Assembly (NCBI RefSeq): GCF_040958695.1
Contig: NZ_CP162599.1
Location: 2,824,001 to 2,888,000, forward strand
DNA: 64,000 bases
Origin: Ornithinibacillus sp. 4-3
GTDB taxonomy: Bacteria > Bacillota > Bacilli > Bacillales > Amphibacillaceae
Reading direction: 5' to 3'
The notes beneath the pieces were generated by a model, which was not told the origin of the DNA, did not search any database, and saw only the letters and a list, made by a program, of their open reading frames with translations. The number at the start of each line of letters is the position of its first letter. Position 1 is the stretch's first letter. Below are positions 27,380 to 35,117 of the stretch, piece after piece. A program made the position numbers and the translations under genes.

Positions 27380-27712
27380 TCAGTCGGATATTTTTTGATT
27401 GTTTTTAAACCATGCTTGGTAAAGGATTGCTCCATCCTGTTCATGGGTGACAAGGATGAGTAACCATTCATCACCTGTTGAATGTGTGTAGATGAATGAA
27501 TGTGCTAGAAGCGGATTAGGTAGAAGCTGTAAATCTACTTTTGAAATAATATCTTCATCAATTTCATCATGCTCTAGTAAAACCGCTTCATAGCCAACTT
27601 CTTCTGGTGTAACAGAAATACCAAACTTATTTAACATTTCTTCCTTAAACCACACAGCATCGTACACTGGACGGTTAGATGTATCCTTTTTCTTTGAGTG
27701 AGACAAATTCAT
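27380..27712 (-). CDS. Unknown 110-residue protein, SAUGI/DUF950-like by position and size
   Basis: A small acidic protein whose start overlaps the end of the RadC-like gene by 38 bases in another frame. The ending LPNPLLAHSFIYTHSTGDEW then LLILVTHEQDGAILYQAWF has the strand pattern, and a weak likeness, of SAUGI (DUF950), the uracil-DNA glycosylase inhibitor of about 112 residues encoded next to ccr and DUF960 in staphylococcal cassettes. The likeness is too weak to assert homology. Most likely an accessory protein for element transfer or host interaction. Confidence 0.65.
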   Translation of the reverse strand: MNLSHSKKKDTSNRPVYDAVWFKEEMLNKFGISVTPEEVGYEAVLLEHDEIDEDIISKVDLQLLPNPLLAHSFIYTHSTGDEWLLILVTHEQDGAILYQAWFKNNQKISD

Positions 27713-28187
27713 CTTCTCCCATCACAATGTGGTCGAGTAAATCAATACCAATTATCTTTCCTGCTTCTACAAGCTTTCTTGTCACATGAATGTCTTCTTG
27801 ACTTGGATCGGCATTCCCTGAAGGATGATTATGCCCAACTAAAATAGAAGCGGCATTGGAAAGAATCGCTGGTTTCATCACTTCTCTAGGGTGTACGATC
27901 GATGCATTTAAACTGCCAATGTGACACACATTGATTGCTGTCGGTTGATTCTTTGTATCTAAACAAACAACGATGAAATGCTCTCGATCAACCTCCCCTA
28001 GAAATTGCTGGAGTAGCCTGTAACCATCTTCAGGACTACGGACTACTCTATTTTTGTACAACATGCTACATTCCTTTACCATTTTTACACTGACAATGTT
28101 CACTCGCTTAGCTGGTACTCGTTTGGTTGGTGCTTCTTTTACATGATTAAATTCCATCTGTTTGAACCTTTCATTATAACTCTTCAT
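27675..28187 (-). CDS. RadC-like JAB-domain protein
   Basis: A 170-residue RadC/YeeS-type protein. The MPN/JAB metal site is complete in sequence: HNHPSGNADPSQED (H-x-H-P-S-G-x7-D) at about residues 113-126, preceded by INVCHIGSLNASIVHPREV. It lacks the HhH domain of chromosomal RadC, as usual in mobile elements, where RadC-like genes sit beside recombinases, with unknown biochemical role. First gene of the four- or five-gene minus-strand group ending at 26605. It follows the recombinase gene by 101 bases. Confidence 0.9.
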   Translation of the reverse strand: MKSYNERFKQMEFNHVKEAPTKRVPAKRVNIVSVKMVKECSMLYKNRVVRSPEDGYRLLQQFLGEVDREHFIVVCLDTKNQPTAINVCHIGSLNASIVHPREVMKPAILSNAASILVGHNHPSGNADPSQEDIHVTRKLVEAGKIIGIDLLDHIVMGEDEFVSLKEKGYI

Positions 28188-28261
28188 GATTTATATCCTC
28201 CTTGAATGTTTTAAGTAACCATGAAGCATGATTACTTCAAGGAAATAATATATATTTAAAA

Positions 28262-28290
28262 AGGTCTTTCTTACGTCTATAAGAAAACCT
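28262..28290 (-). terminator. Terminator overlapping the end of the recombinase gene
   Basis: AGGTCTTTCTTA and TAAGAAAACCT pair with one bulge. On the minus strand CCTTTTTAAA follows, so transcription of the recombinase unit probably ends before the RadC-like operon. Confidence 0.55.
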
Positions 28291-29965
28291 ATAGGTCAAG
28301 CAGGACATTAAAAAAGGGAGCAGGATCATCTTGGATGGATGAGTCTGCTCCTTCTTTTTGATTGAAGTAATGTGTTACTTCACGGTTCAATTGAATTTGT
28401 ATTGTATCTATCTTGCGATCTTCAGAAATCGTTATCTTATGAATGAGTGCATGGAGTAAGGCTTTTCGCTGTTCCCTTGTGAGTGCTTCTTTGTATGCTT
28501 TAGAGAAGTTTTTCATAACTTGCTTTACCGTTTTATATTCTACTTTCGGGATGTTATCAATGGTTAGCCTTCCCTCGACTGGCTGTAATCTCTCTTTTAA
28601 TTGAGCTTCTTTTTGTTCAATTTCTGTCAGTTGATTTGTTAGGTCTACTTTAGAAATGATTTCTTCTACATACAATTGCAAGTACTTATCTTTTTTCTGC
28701 TTTAAATCGTTTAATGACTTCTTTATAAGTTCAAATTCCTGTTGTAAAGGTGCTACGTTGTTTTTATTCTTTTCATTAATGTTGTCTACAATTTGTTTGA
28801 TGAGAATGTCATTTTCAGCTAAATTGGTGAGTTTCTCAAGGACATATTTGTCTGCGTAGTCGGTACGAACGCCATTCGACCGGCAAACTGCTGTACCTTT
28901 GTTTTTCCAAGCTCCACAAACATAATACTCTAACACACGTTTTGTACCATCTTTAAGTCTGTTAGTCGTTCTTCCAATAACCATCCCTGCGTCACACACT
29001 GGACATCGTAGAAGACCTGTTAAAGGAAACTCTCCATCATGAACTCGATTCGGTTTTCGTGAACGTTTTTTCATCGTTGCTTTTGCCTGTTCCCACACTT
29101 CCAATGAAATGATTGGTTCGTGTTGCCCAGGAACGATGATGGGGTCTGGATTGATGTTATTTCTCCTTTTTTCGCTCCAGTCACGTCTTACGTTGTACCG
29201 AATGTAACCAGCATAGACGGGATTTGATAGAATGGTCTTTACTCCGTTAATGGAGAAGGGATTGTTCTTCTTTGTTTTAAAGCCCTGTTTGTTTAAGTGG
29301 TTGGAAATAGCTTTGTAGCCATGCCCATTCACGTACATGTCAAAAATCTTGCGAATGATGATTGCTTCTTCTTCATTAATGTATAACTTGGATACTTCGC
29401 CTTTACGATTGTTGCTTCGTTCTTTCACCGTATTGTACCCAAGTACTTGCCCACCGTTCCACAGTCCTTCTTTCGCACGTGCGATCATTCCCATCTTTAC
29501 GTTTTCTGCAATGTTCGCACGTTCAAACTCCGCAATTGCCGCCATCATTTGAAACTGCAAGACCCCTGAAGGTGTTTCTGTTTCGTACTGTTCTGTGTAA
29601 GAACGGAAACCAATGTTACGTTTCTGTAGTTGGTCTACGATTGTTAGTAAATCCACACTTTTACGAGAAAGTCTGTTCATTTTCCAAACGAGCACAATGT
29701 CGAACTTGCCTTGTGGTGCATCGTGTAGTAGTTGTTGAATCGCAGGACGTCCGCTAATGTTCTTTCCACTAATTCCTCTGTCTACATATTCCTTATGAAT
29801 GATGTGACCATGATGGTCACACCACTCTCTTAAAAGGTTTAACTGTTCATCAATACTGTAGCCTTCCTCAGCTTGCTCCACCGTTGATACTCTCGCATAA
29901 AGTGCCACCCTCTTTACCTGTGCTTGATGACTGGCTTGATCGGACTTCCTGATTATTCCCTGCAC
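28289..29965 (-). CDS. CcrC-like large serine recombinase (element integrase/excisionase)
   Basis: The GTG at 29965, six bases after GGGGAGG, gives a 558-residue protein, the length of staphylococcal CcrC. A frame extension to 30067 has no such signal. Domains: catalytic resolvase (about 18-160) with YARVST (nucleophile Ser27), the RLSRKSVDLL helix and EFERANIAENVKMGM; recombinase domain (about 170-290, KAISNHLNKQGFKTKKNNPF); zinc ribbon CPVCDAGMVIG...YYVCGAWKNKGTAVC with four Cys (about 310-365); and a coiled coil (about 390-460, KKSLNDLKQKKDKYLQLYVEE). It would cut attachment sites at the rlmH end and exchange strands. It is encoded just downstream of the helicase gene, as ccr is in SCC. 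Confidence 0.92.
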   Translation of the reverse strand: MQGIIRKSDQASHQAQVKRVALYARVSTVEQAEEGYSIDEQLNLLREWCDHHGHIIHKEYVDRGISGKNISGRPAIQQLLHDAPQGKFDIVLVWKMNRLSRKSVDLLTIVDQLQKRNIGFRSYTEQYETETPSGVLQFQMMAAIAEFERANIAENVKMGMIARAKEGLWNGGQVLGYNTVKERSNNRKGEVSKLYINEEEAIIIRKIFDMYVNGHGYKAISNHLNKQGFKTKKNNPFSINGVKTILSNPVYAGYIRYNVRRDWSEKRRNNINPDPIIVPGQHEPIISLEVWEQAKATMKKRSRKPNRVHDGEFPLTGLLRCPVCDAGMVIGRTTNRLKDGTKRVLEYYVCGAWKNKGTAVCRSNGVRTDYADKYVLEKLTNLAENDILIKQIVDNINEKNKNNVAPLQQEFELIKKSLNDLKQKKDKYLQLYVEEIISKVDLTNQLTEIEQKEAQLKERLQPVEGRLTIDNIPKVEYKTVKQVMKNFSKAYKEALTREQRKALLHALIHKITISEDRKIDTIQIQLNREVTHYFNQKEGADSSIQDDPAPFFNVLLDL

Positions 29966-30074
29966 ATGAAACCTCCCCTTTCTGTGATTGTTTTTCCATG
30001 TAGTTAGATACCATTTCTGTGAGTATGTCGATGAATGTTTGATATTCATGCTTGGATGATTCCTCAAAGTACAT
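29868..30074 (-). CDS. 68-residue ORF overlapping the recombinase start
   Basis: ATG 30074 with AAAGGAT upstream begins a short frame (MYFEESSKHEYQTFIDILTE at the start) that ends 98 bases inside the recombinase gene in another frame. The first 36 residues look like a genuine small helical protein. The overlapping part is low-complexity Ser/Gly. It carries the recombinase ribosome site within it, so its translation could set recombinase level by coupling. It may also be a non-coding leader. Confidence 0.5.
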   Translation of the reverse strand: MYFEESSKHEYQTFIDILTEMVSNYMEKQSQKGEVSCAGNNQEVRSSQSSSTGKEGGTLCESINGGAS

Positions 30075-30138
30075 GACGTCCCTATCCTTTCTATAATATA
30101 TATTTGAATTTCTTACGTTTGACTGACTGTAAATCTTG

Positions 30139-30187
30139 TCACTGTCGTCACTCTAATCACTGTTAGTGATGTCAGTGACAGCAGTGA
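30139..30187. repeat. 49-bp symmetric iteron array, copy 1 (origin candidate)
   Basis: Three TCACT boxes start at 30139, 30148 and 30157. Three AGTGA boxes start at 30165, 30174 and 30183. The 9-bp period is exact and the array is a dyad centred at 30163. It lies immediately downstream of the D5-like helicase gene, where SCCmec Cch2 is known to bind duplex DNA and CCPol-MP prefers to prime. A copy with the same geometry lies at 34682-34730. Confidence 0.8.
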
Positions 30188-30195
30188 AAAGCTTT

Positions 30196-31806
30196 CTATT
30201 TTAATGCAATGTCACGAACGACCGTTCTTCCGTTTGATTTTCCACGAGAAAATTCAATTAGCTTTACATCCATTGCTTCTTTAAACAACTTCCAAAACTT
30301 TTGTGGTGTGTTTGTTCCTTTGAATGGAAATTCATTGTTCGTCATCCAAATAGAGTAAGCGTTCATTAAATCTCTAGCGTCCATGACATTAGATGGTTCA
30401 GCAGTGACACATTCTTCTATAAATTTTTCAATTGGGTTTCCAACACCAAAATATAATTCCTTAGCATGTTGCATCGATTCAGAAATCGTGAAAGTGTAAT
30501 TGTTTGCGATTAATCGTTTCAACCCGTCTAAAGCCCATGAAAGTATTCCTTCTAATTCGTTTGCAAGCTTTTTAGGTAAATCCTTGTCTTGTTCATGCGG
30601 GAGAAATGTCTTGTCGAACGGTAGGATGAGTAACCTACGTTCAAAGCCAAAGCTGTCATCGCTAAGCAAAGGTAACTCATTCATGAGAAAGACGAGCTTG
30701 GTTGGTAATTTCGTTGTGATTTCCATTTTGTTTTTTCTGTTGATGGAAATTTCCTCACCTGCTGTTAAAGCCTTCAGCTTTCCTGTTTTAAATGCATCGA
30801 CATCTGATTCTGTTGCGAGATTCAGTTTCTTTCCTATTAAAGGTTCTAATCCAAACTCACTATTGAAATTGGAGAGTGGAACGGATGCGACATTCTGAAT
30901 GCCTACCAGTTGAGCTAAGACATCAAATAGTGTAGATTTCCCATTCGCTCCTGCCCCAACTCCAATGAGGAATGCATTTGCTTTGTGACTTGTAGAAAGT
31001 GTGTAACCGAACCATTCCTGCACAAATTCAATCGTTTTAACCTCATGAAAGAGCGATGTTAGGAACTGTTGAAATACAGGACAATCAGTATTCGGTTGGT
31101 ATTCTACTGAACTACCAAAGGTGGCTAGGTTATTTGGTGCATGTGGCACGAGCTCACCTGTGGTAGAATAAAGCGTATAGTTTCTTAATGGGAAGTGGTC
31201 TTTGTTAAAGTTTGCCGACTCTATGAAGACTACTTTCCTTTTAAGAATATCAACAACTGATTTTTCTATATGAACAGTCCAACTGTCCTCGATGTTTTCA
31301 CCAGCGGCATGTGCTATTTCAATGATTAATCTGTGTAGCGGTTGTGTCGCATCTTCCCAGTAACCTTTTTCCTTGTTGTAAACAAGTAGGCTTTCAGGAT
31401 CGTTTCGATTTGCTACTAATGAATATAGTTTCATCACACATTCAGCAAAACTTTTGTTGTTAAAACTGATACGTCCAGAGTCACTCATGGAATAGCCGAC
31501 AATTTCTTTACCTACCTCTAGCATCATCTGGTCATAAGCAAACTTGACTGAAAGTGGAAGTTCGCTATTACCATTAGGGTTCAATTCCAACTCATGTTTT
31601 TCTATGAGCCAATGAATTGGTACATGACTGATGTAATCAGCGTTCAACTTTTCCATGACATCTATTGATTTTAAATTTGCACTTTTTACTTCTTTTACAA
31701 AGTTGGAGTAGCTACTAAACTCTTCAACTTCTTTTATTTCTATTTCTACATCACGTACATATTGTCGAATAAATTTTAAGTTTTTCATGTTTGTAACTTT
31801 GAACAT
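30196..31806 (-). CDS. D5/phage-type superfamily 3 helicase, Cch2-like
   Basis: A 536-residue replication helicase. The N-terminal 210 residues hold a D5_N-like domain (KEKGYWEDATQPLHRLIIEI). The ATPase core begins with GVGAGANGKSTLFDVL (Walker A, Lys290), then the LNLATESD segment (Walker B region), LVFLMNELPLLSDDSFGFER (sensor region with Asn and Arg finger) and LILPFDKTFLPHEQDKDLP. A C-terminal winged-helix region follows (QKFWKLFKEAMDVKLIEFSRG). AGGAGGG precedes ATG 31806. It is last in the polymerase/small protein/helicase operon, the same order as CCPol-MP-Cch2 of SCCmec, whose Cch2 is a 3'-to-5' helicase. Equivalence is inferred from order and family, not alignment. Confidence 0.85.
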   Translation of the reverse strand: MFKVTNMKNLKFIRQYVRDVEIEIKEVEEFSSYSNFVKEVKSANLKSIDVMEKLNADYISHVPIHWLIEKHELELNPNGNSELPLSVKFAYDQMMLEVGKEIVGYSMSDSGRISFNNKSFAECVMKLYSLVANRNDPESLLVYNKEKGYWEDATQPLHRLIIEIAHAAGENIEDSWTVHIEKSVVDILKRKVVFIESANFNKDHFPLRNYTLYSTTGELVPHAPNNLATFGSSVEYQPNTDCPVFQQFLTSLFHEVKTIEFVQEWFGYTLSTSHKANAFLIGVGAGANGKSTLFDVLAQLVGIQNVASVPLSNFNSEFGLEPLIGKKLNLATESDVDAFKTGKLKALTAGEEISINRKNKMEITTKLPTKLVFLMNELPLLSDDSFGFERRLLILPFDKTFLPHEQDKDLPKKLANELEGILSWALDGLKRLIANNYTFTISESMQHAKELYFGVGNPIEKFIEECVTAEPSNVMDARDLMNAYSIWMTNNEFPFKGTNTPQKFWKLFKEAMDVKLIEFSRGKSNGRTVVRDIALK

Positions 31807-31824
31807 TTCGTTTTCAGCCCTCCT

Positions 31825-32283
31825 TTAAAAGTCCAAATCATCTAAGCCATCATCAAGATAATCTTCCAATGCTTCGCTCACTTCGTCTGAAGTAGCATAG
31901 AACACCCAATCATTCATCTGTGGATAGGCGAATTCAGAACCTTCTGGTGTGTAATGAGACAGCATTGCTTTTCCTTTTAAACCAAATAAAAGACTTGGGG
32001 TGAAAGCATTTGTCCGAACTACCTCTAATACAGCCTTCACAAACCTGTGAAATGAGCCTCTAGGTGTTTTATTTACAAAGAGGTTGATGTTTTTCACTTC
32101 TTTATCACCAGCAGGATTATCAAGTTCTTGAACTTCTACTGTTAACTTAATAATTTGAACGTCTTCATTCTTTTTGGTCTTAATCATGTCGTACTTTGCA
32201 TCCGTAATTAAAAAACTAACCGCTCCATCACTTACTTTCTCTTTAAAATCATCCAGGTAAATTGCTTCTTCATTACTATTCAT
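31825..32283 (-). CDS. Small acidic accessory protein of the replication module (MP-like)
   Basis: A 152-residue protein with a beta-rich, OB-fold-like body (VSFLITDAKYDMIKTKKNED, IIKLTVEVQEL, NINLFVNKTPRGSFHRF) and a very acidic tail ending DDGLDDLDF, reminiscent of the protein-docking tips of single-strand binding proteins. Its ATG overlaps the polymerase stop (ATGA), so the two are translationally coupled. In SCCmec the middle gene of the corresponding operon encodes MP, which binds CCPol tightly and lets it make primers. The role here is inferred from position, size and partner genes. Confidence 0.75.
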   Translation of the reverse strand: MNSNEEAIYLDDFKEKVSDGAVSFLITDAKYDMIKTKKNEDVQIIKLTVEVQELDNPAGDKEVKNINLFVNKTPRGSFHRFVKAVLEVVRTNAFTPSLLFGLKGKAMLSHYTPEGSEFAYPQMNDWVFYATSDEVSEALEDYLDDGLDDLDF

Positions 32284-33542
32284 TGTATTTTTCCTCCAAT
32301 TTTCTCTATCGTCAGCAACCCTTTACAAGGGAAACCTCTGAAAGTATTTTTTATTTTTTCTTCAAATTCTGTTGCTACTTCATCCATTAAAGTCGATAGA
32401 TTCGTTTCAATAGGTATTGAGATCCACACTTCATCGTGTAAGGCATGCATAATTTCTATTTTGTGATTTGCCAAGGTCTTCATCAGCATTTTGATGGCTA
32501 CGCTAACACTCGACTGCAGTGTAAAGTTTCTCTTCTGTGCTTCGTAAAATTTAGCAATTGGCTTTACCTCCCCAAAGGCAGTTAGCAGGCTGTCACTCTT
32601 TTCTCTTTCAAGTAAAAAACTTTGAATTTCTGGGTACTGCTGAATGAAAGCATCATTGATAGTTACTACATCAGCACTTGTGATGCCTTTGAAGACCTTT
32701 TGCAAGCTTTTTTGGATTGTTTTTACCCCTGCACCATACAAGAAACTGTACGTGTACCGTTTTGCTAGTTCACGAGCCTGTTCATCAGCTACTTTATGAC
32801 GATTCATTTTACTTTGAATAAGTTTAGCAGTTTCATAGTGAATGTCTTCACCAGCATTAAACCGTTGAATCAATTGGTCGCACTTAGCATAGTAAGCAAG
32901 GAAGCGTAACTCTGCGTTGTTTAAGTCAATGCTCACTAATTGCGAATCCTTAGGTGGAACAATGTAATCACGCATCTCACTTGGCAAAGAGGTTAACGGA
33001 AGTTGTTTAGCGGACATTCTGCCTGTGTAGCTTGCAAAACTCTGCCATTTTCCCTTCATCCTAACATCACCGTTTTCTAACTCGACCCCGTCATGCTTTA
33101 GATTCAAGTCCCACTGTTTCAGGTAATTGGAATGCTTCCTGTACTGGAGCATTAAGTTGTACGTTGGATGAAGCTGTTTGTAATTAGCTAATGCATCAAA
33201 GCTGTTAGCAATTGGAAGATTGTTTCCTCTCCAATAATCGTGTAAACGACTTTCATCAACATCATCATGAGCACCGTCAACATACTGATTGATTTCAGTA
33301 ACCGCCTTTGTTCGTTGAGTTCGTTTTCCTTCCAAACCGCTTCTGAACCATTCTTCTGCGATTACTAGCCCTCTTTTTTCCATAGAATCTAAGATTAGTT
33401 GAATCGACTTCTCTAATTCATACAGCGGATGAAACACATGATGTGATTCTAAAATTTCACTGACTAATGGATCGTGTTCCTCAATAGAAAAGTTCTTCGG
33501 TAACAGCAACAAGTTTGAAATTGAAGTATATTCTAATCTCAT
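32280..33542 (-). CDS. Family A DNA polymerase without proofreading domain (CCPol-like)
   Basis: A 420-residue polymerase containing only the palm, fingers and thumb of Pol I-type enzymes. Motif A SIDLNNAELRFLAYYA carries Asp206. Motif B ARELAKRYTYSFLYGAG has Arg257, Lys261 and Tyr269. Motif C HALHDEVWISIP has Asp370-Glu371. No 3'-5' or 5'-3' exonuclease is present. This compact type matches CCPol of SCCmec, which with its MP partner acts as a primase-polymerase. First gene of the three-gene operon. A 218-base gap with a terminator separates it from the upstream unknown gene. Confidence 0.9.
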   Translation of the reverse strand: MRLEYTSISNLLLLPKNFSIEEHDPLVSEILESHHVFHPLYELEKSIQLILDSMEKRGLVIAEEWFRSGLEGKRTQRTKAVTEINQYVDGAHDDVDESRLHDYWRGNNLPIANSFDALANYKQLHPTYNLMLQYRKHSNYLKQWDLNLKHDGVELENGDVRMKGKWQSFASYTGRMSAKQLPLTSLPSEMRDYIVPPKDSQLVSIDLNNAELRFLAYYAKCDQLIQRFNAGEDIHYETAKLIQSKMNRHKVADEQARELAKRYTYSFLYGAGVKTIQKSLQKVFKGITSADVVTINDAFIQQYPEIQSFLLEREKSDSLLTAFGEVKPIAKFYEAQKRNFTLQSSVSVAIKMLMKTLANHKIEIMHALHDEVWISIPIETNLSTLMDEVATEFEEKIKNTFRGFPCKGLLTIEKIGGKIQ

Positions 33543-33686
33543 TGTCTTTTCTTACCTCCCTTCATAAAAGTGGTGAGCCAATTGCTCTTACATTGAAGTA
33601 TAGGAAATAAAAAAAATCTGCTCTATTAGAAATTTTATTTGTAATTTCACAAAAAAAATTCGGATGGTAAAAAAGCGAAAAAAAAT

Positions 33687-33714
33687 AAGTATCTAGCATT
33701 TACACTAGATACTT
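33687..33714 (-). terminator. Terminator of the 262-residue unknown gene
   Basis: AAGTATCTAG and CTAGATACTT form a perfect 10-bp stem, followed on the minus strand by ATTTTTTTT. It implies that the polymerase operon has its own promoter between 33543 and 33686. Confidence 0.85.
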
Positions 33715-33760
33715 TTCTTTTTAATTCACTATAAACTCGAGCAAAATCTTTAATGTTAGT

Positions 33761-34549
33761 CTACTTGTCAGAATGGATTTCCTTTAGTTCCTGGAGGTAC
33801 TTCTCCAAGTCGTTTTCTGTTTCAAGGTATCTATCAATTTCAACAAGTCTTTTATGTAATTCGTATTCGAGATATTCATCAGGTTTAGTTTCCTTTAGTG
33901 ATTTAATGTATTCTTGTAATTTCCCAAGTATGGTTGGAATCCTATTCTTCATTGCTTGATTATATAATGCTATCTTATGATGGTCTGGAAGTTCCTCAAA
34001 CAATTTTACCAATGTATATAATTTATTTTGAATTTCATTAGCATGAGTACTCATTTTAGGTAGTAATGTAAATTGATAAAATAAGCTCCCCAAATTTACC
34101 GATACAAATTCCCACGATCTCCGATTGTCTTTCTCATTCCACACTGTTTCAAAACGACTCAATTTATTTGTAAATGCTTCTACCCACTGTTCCTCTTCAA
34201 GTATGGGATTAATTATCTTTGATTGGTTACTTCTAAGTGCTTTGAAAAAGGATTGTTCGGATAAAGAAATAAGAACAGCCAAGAATATTGCATCAATTTG
34301 ATTGTAATTATATTCCTTGAAGGCATCTCCTTTAGCTTTGGTAAGATTCATTTCATTGTTGTAGAAATATGCCCCTGAATCTTTGTCACTTTGTTGTTCG
34401 AGTACATATTGAACTTCTTCCTTTTGAAGAAATTCGATTATTTTATCTAATCTCTTTTCTAGTGAGGTTTGTTCAGGATCATTTTCTAATTCACCATATT
34501 TTCTCGCCAGTTCAATTATATCCTTTTTTGGATATGTTTTTTTACTCAC
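33761..34549 (-). CDS. Unknown 262-residue charged helical protein
   Basis: Not recognised. A soluble, mostly helical, Lys/Glu-rich protein with a coiled-coil-prone C-terminus (about 205-260, YIKSLKETKPDEYLEYELHK and EIDRYLETENDLEKYLQELK) and one more hydrophobic central helix (NQIDAIFLAVLISLSEQSFF). No catalytic motif or signal peptide. It starts at GTG 34549, nine bases after GGGGG. It lies between one iteron array (34682-34730) and the polymerase operon and has its own terminator. It may be replication accessory or cargo. Confidence 0.65.
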   Translation of the reverse strand: MSKKTYPKKDIIELARKYGELENDPEQTSLEKRLDKIIEFLQKEEVQYVLEQQSDKDSGAYFYNNEMNLTKAKGDAFKEYNYNQIDAIFLAVLISLSEQSFFKALRSNQSKIINPILEEEQWVEAFTNKLSRFETVWNEKDNRRSWEFVSVNLGSLFYQFTLLPKMSTHANEIQNKLYTLVKLFEELPDHHKIALYNQAMKNRIPTILGKLQEYIKSLKETKPDEYLEYELHKRLVEIDRYLETENDLEKYLQELKEIHSDK

Positions 34550-34681
34550 AACTGATTTCCCCCCTCACATTCCTATAATTTACTTCAAAGTTTAGTTGTT
34601 CCGTTAATTATTACTTGGCTTTAGTTTTTTGATAGTTACTACCTTTTTATAAACCTCTAAAATGATATAGATTAAAACCTG

Positions 34682-34730
34682 TCACTCTTATCACTATCGG
34701 TACTTTTAGTGACAAGAGTGAATCAAGTGA
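34682..34730. repeat. 49-bp symmetric iteron array, copy 2
   Basis: TCACT starts at 34682 and 34691, with a degenerate GTACT at 34700. AGTGA starts at 34708, 34717 and 34726. Period (9 bp), centre gap and total length equal those of the array at 30139-30187, and the dyad centre is 34706. It lies in the 34550-35117 gap, between the divergent unknown gene and the helicase gene. The rest of this gap shows no gene. Confidence 0.75.
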
Positions 34731-35117
34731 CCCAATTTAATTTAACAATCTGGTTCACTCTAATCCACGCACCTTTTTCAAATAATTGATGTAATCAATC
34801 TGCTTTTTAATTTACAACTATTTGCAATACCCAAATTTATTGATGGTTGTTTTACTGTACTTATCTCATACCGTACTTACAAACGGCTAGCTTACTTTAT
34901 TCTATCAAAACTACAATAGCATTGTATGTATCTGCTGTTTTTAGAATTATTTTTAGTAGGAATCCGAATGAGTAGATAGACCTGTTATGTTATAATTTCT
35001 ATAAGATGATAAATTTCAAATGATTATGTAGCAGTTATATAGTTTTAAAGTACTTTACAAAGTTAACGATAGCAGATATTACGTACCGAACTCATTATAT
35101 AAAAGGGGGTATCCATT

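Noticed and set aside
29965..30067. Longer recombinase start at 30067
   Set aside because: The extra 34 residues have no family likeness and no ribosome site, whereas GTG 29965 has GGGGAGG at ideal spacing.
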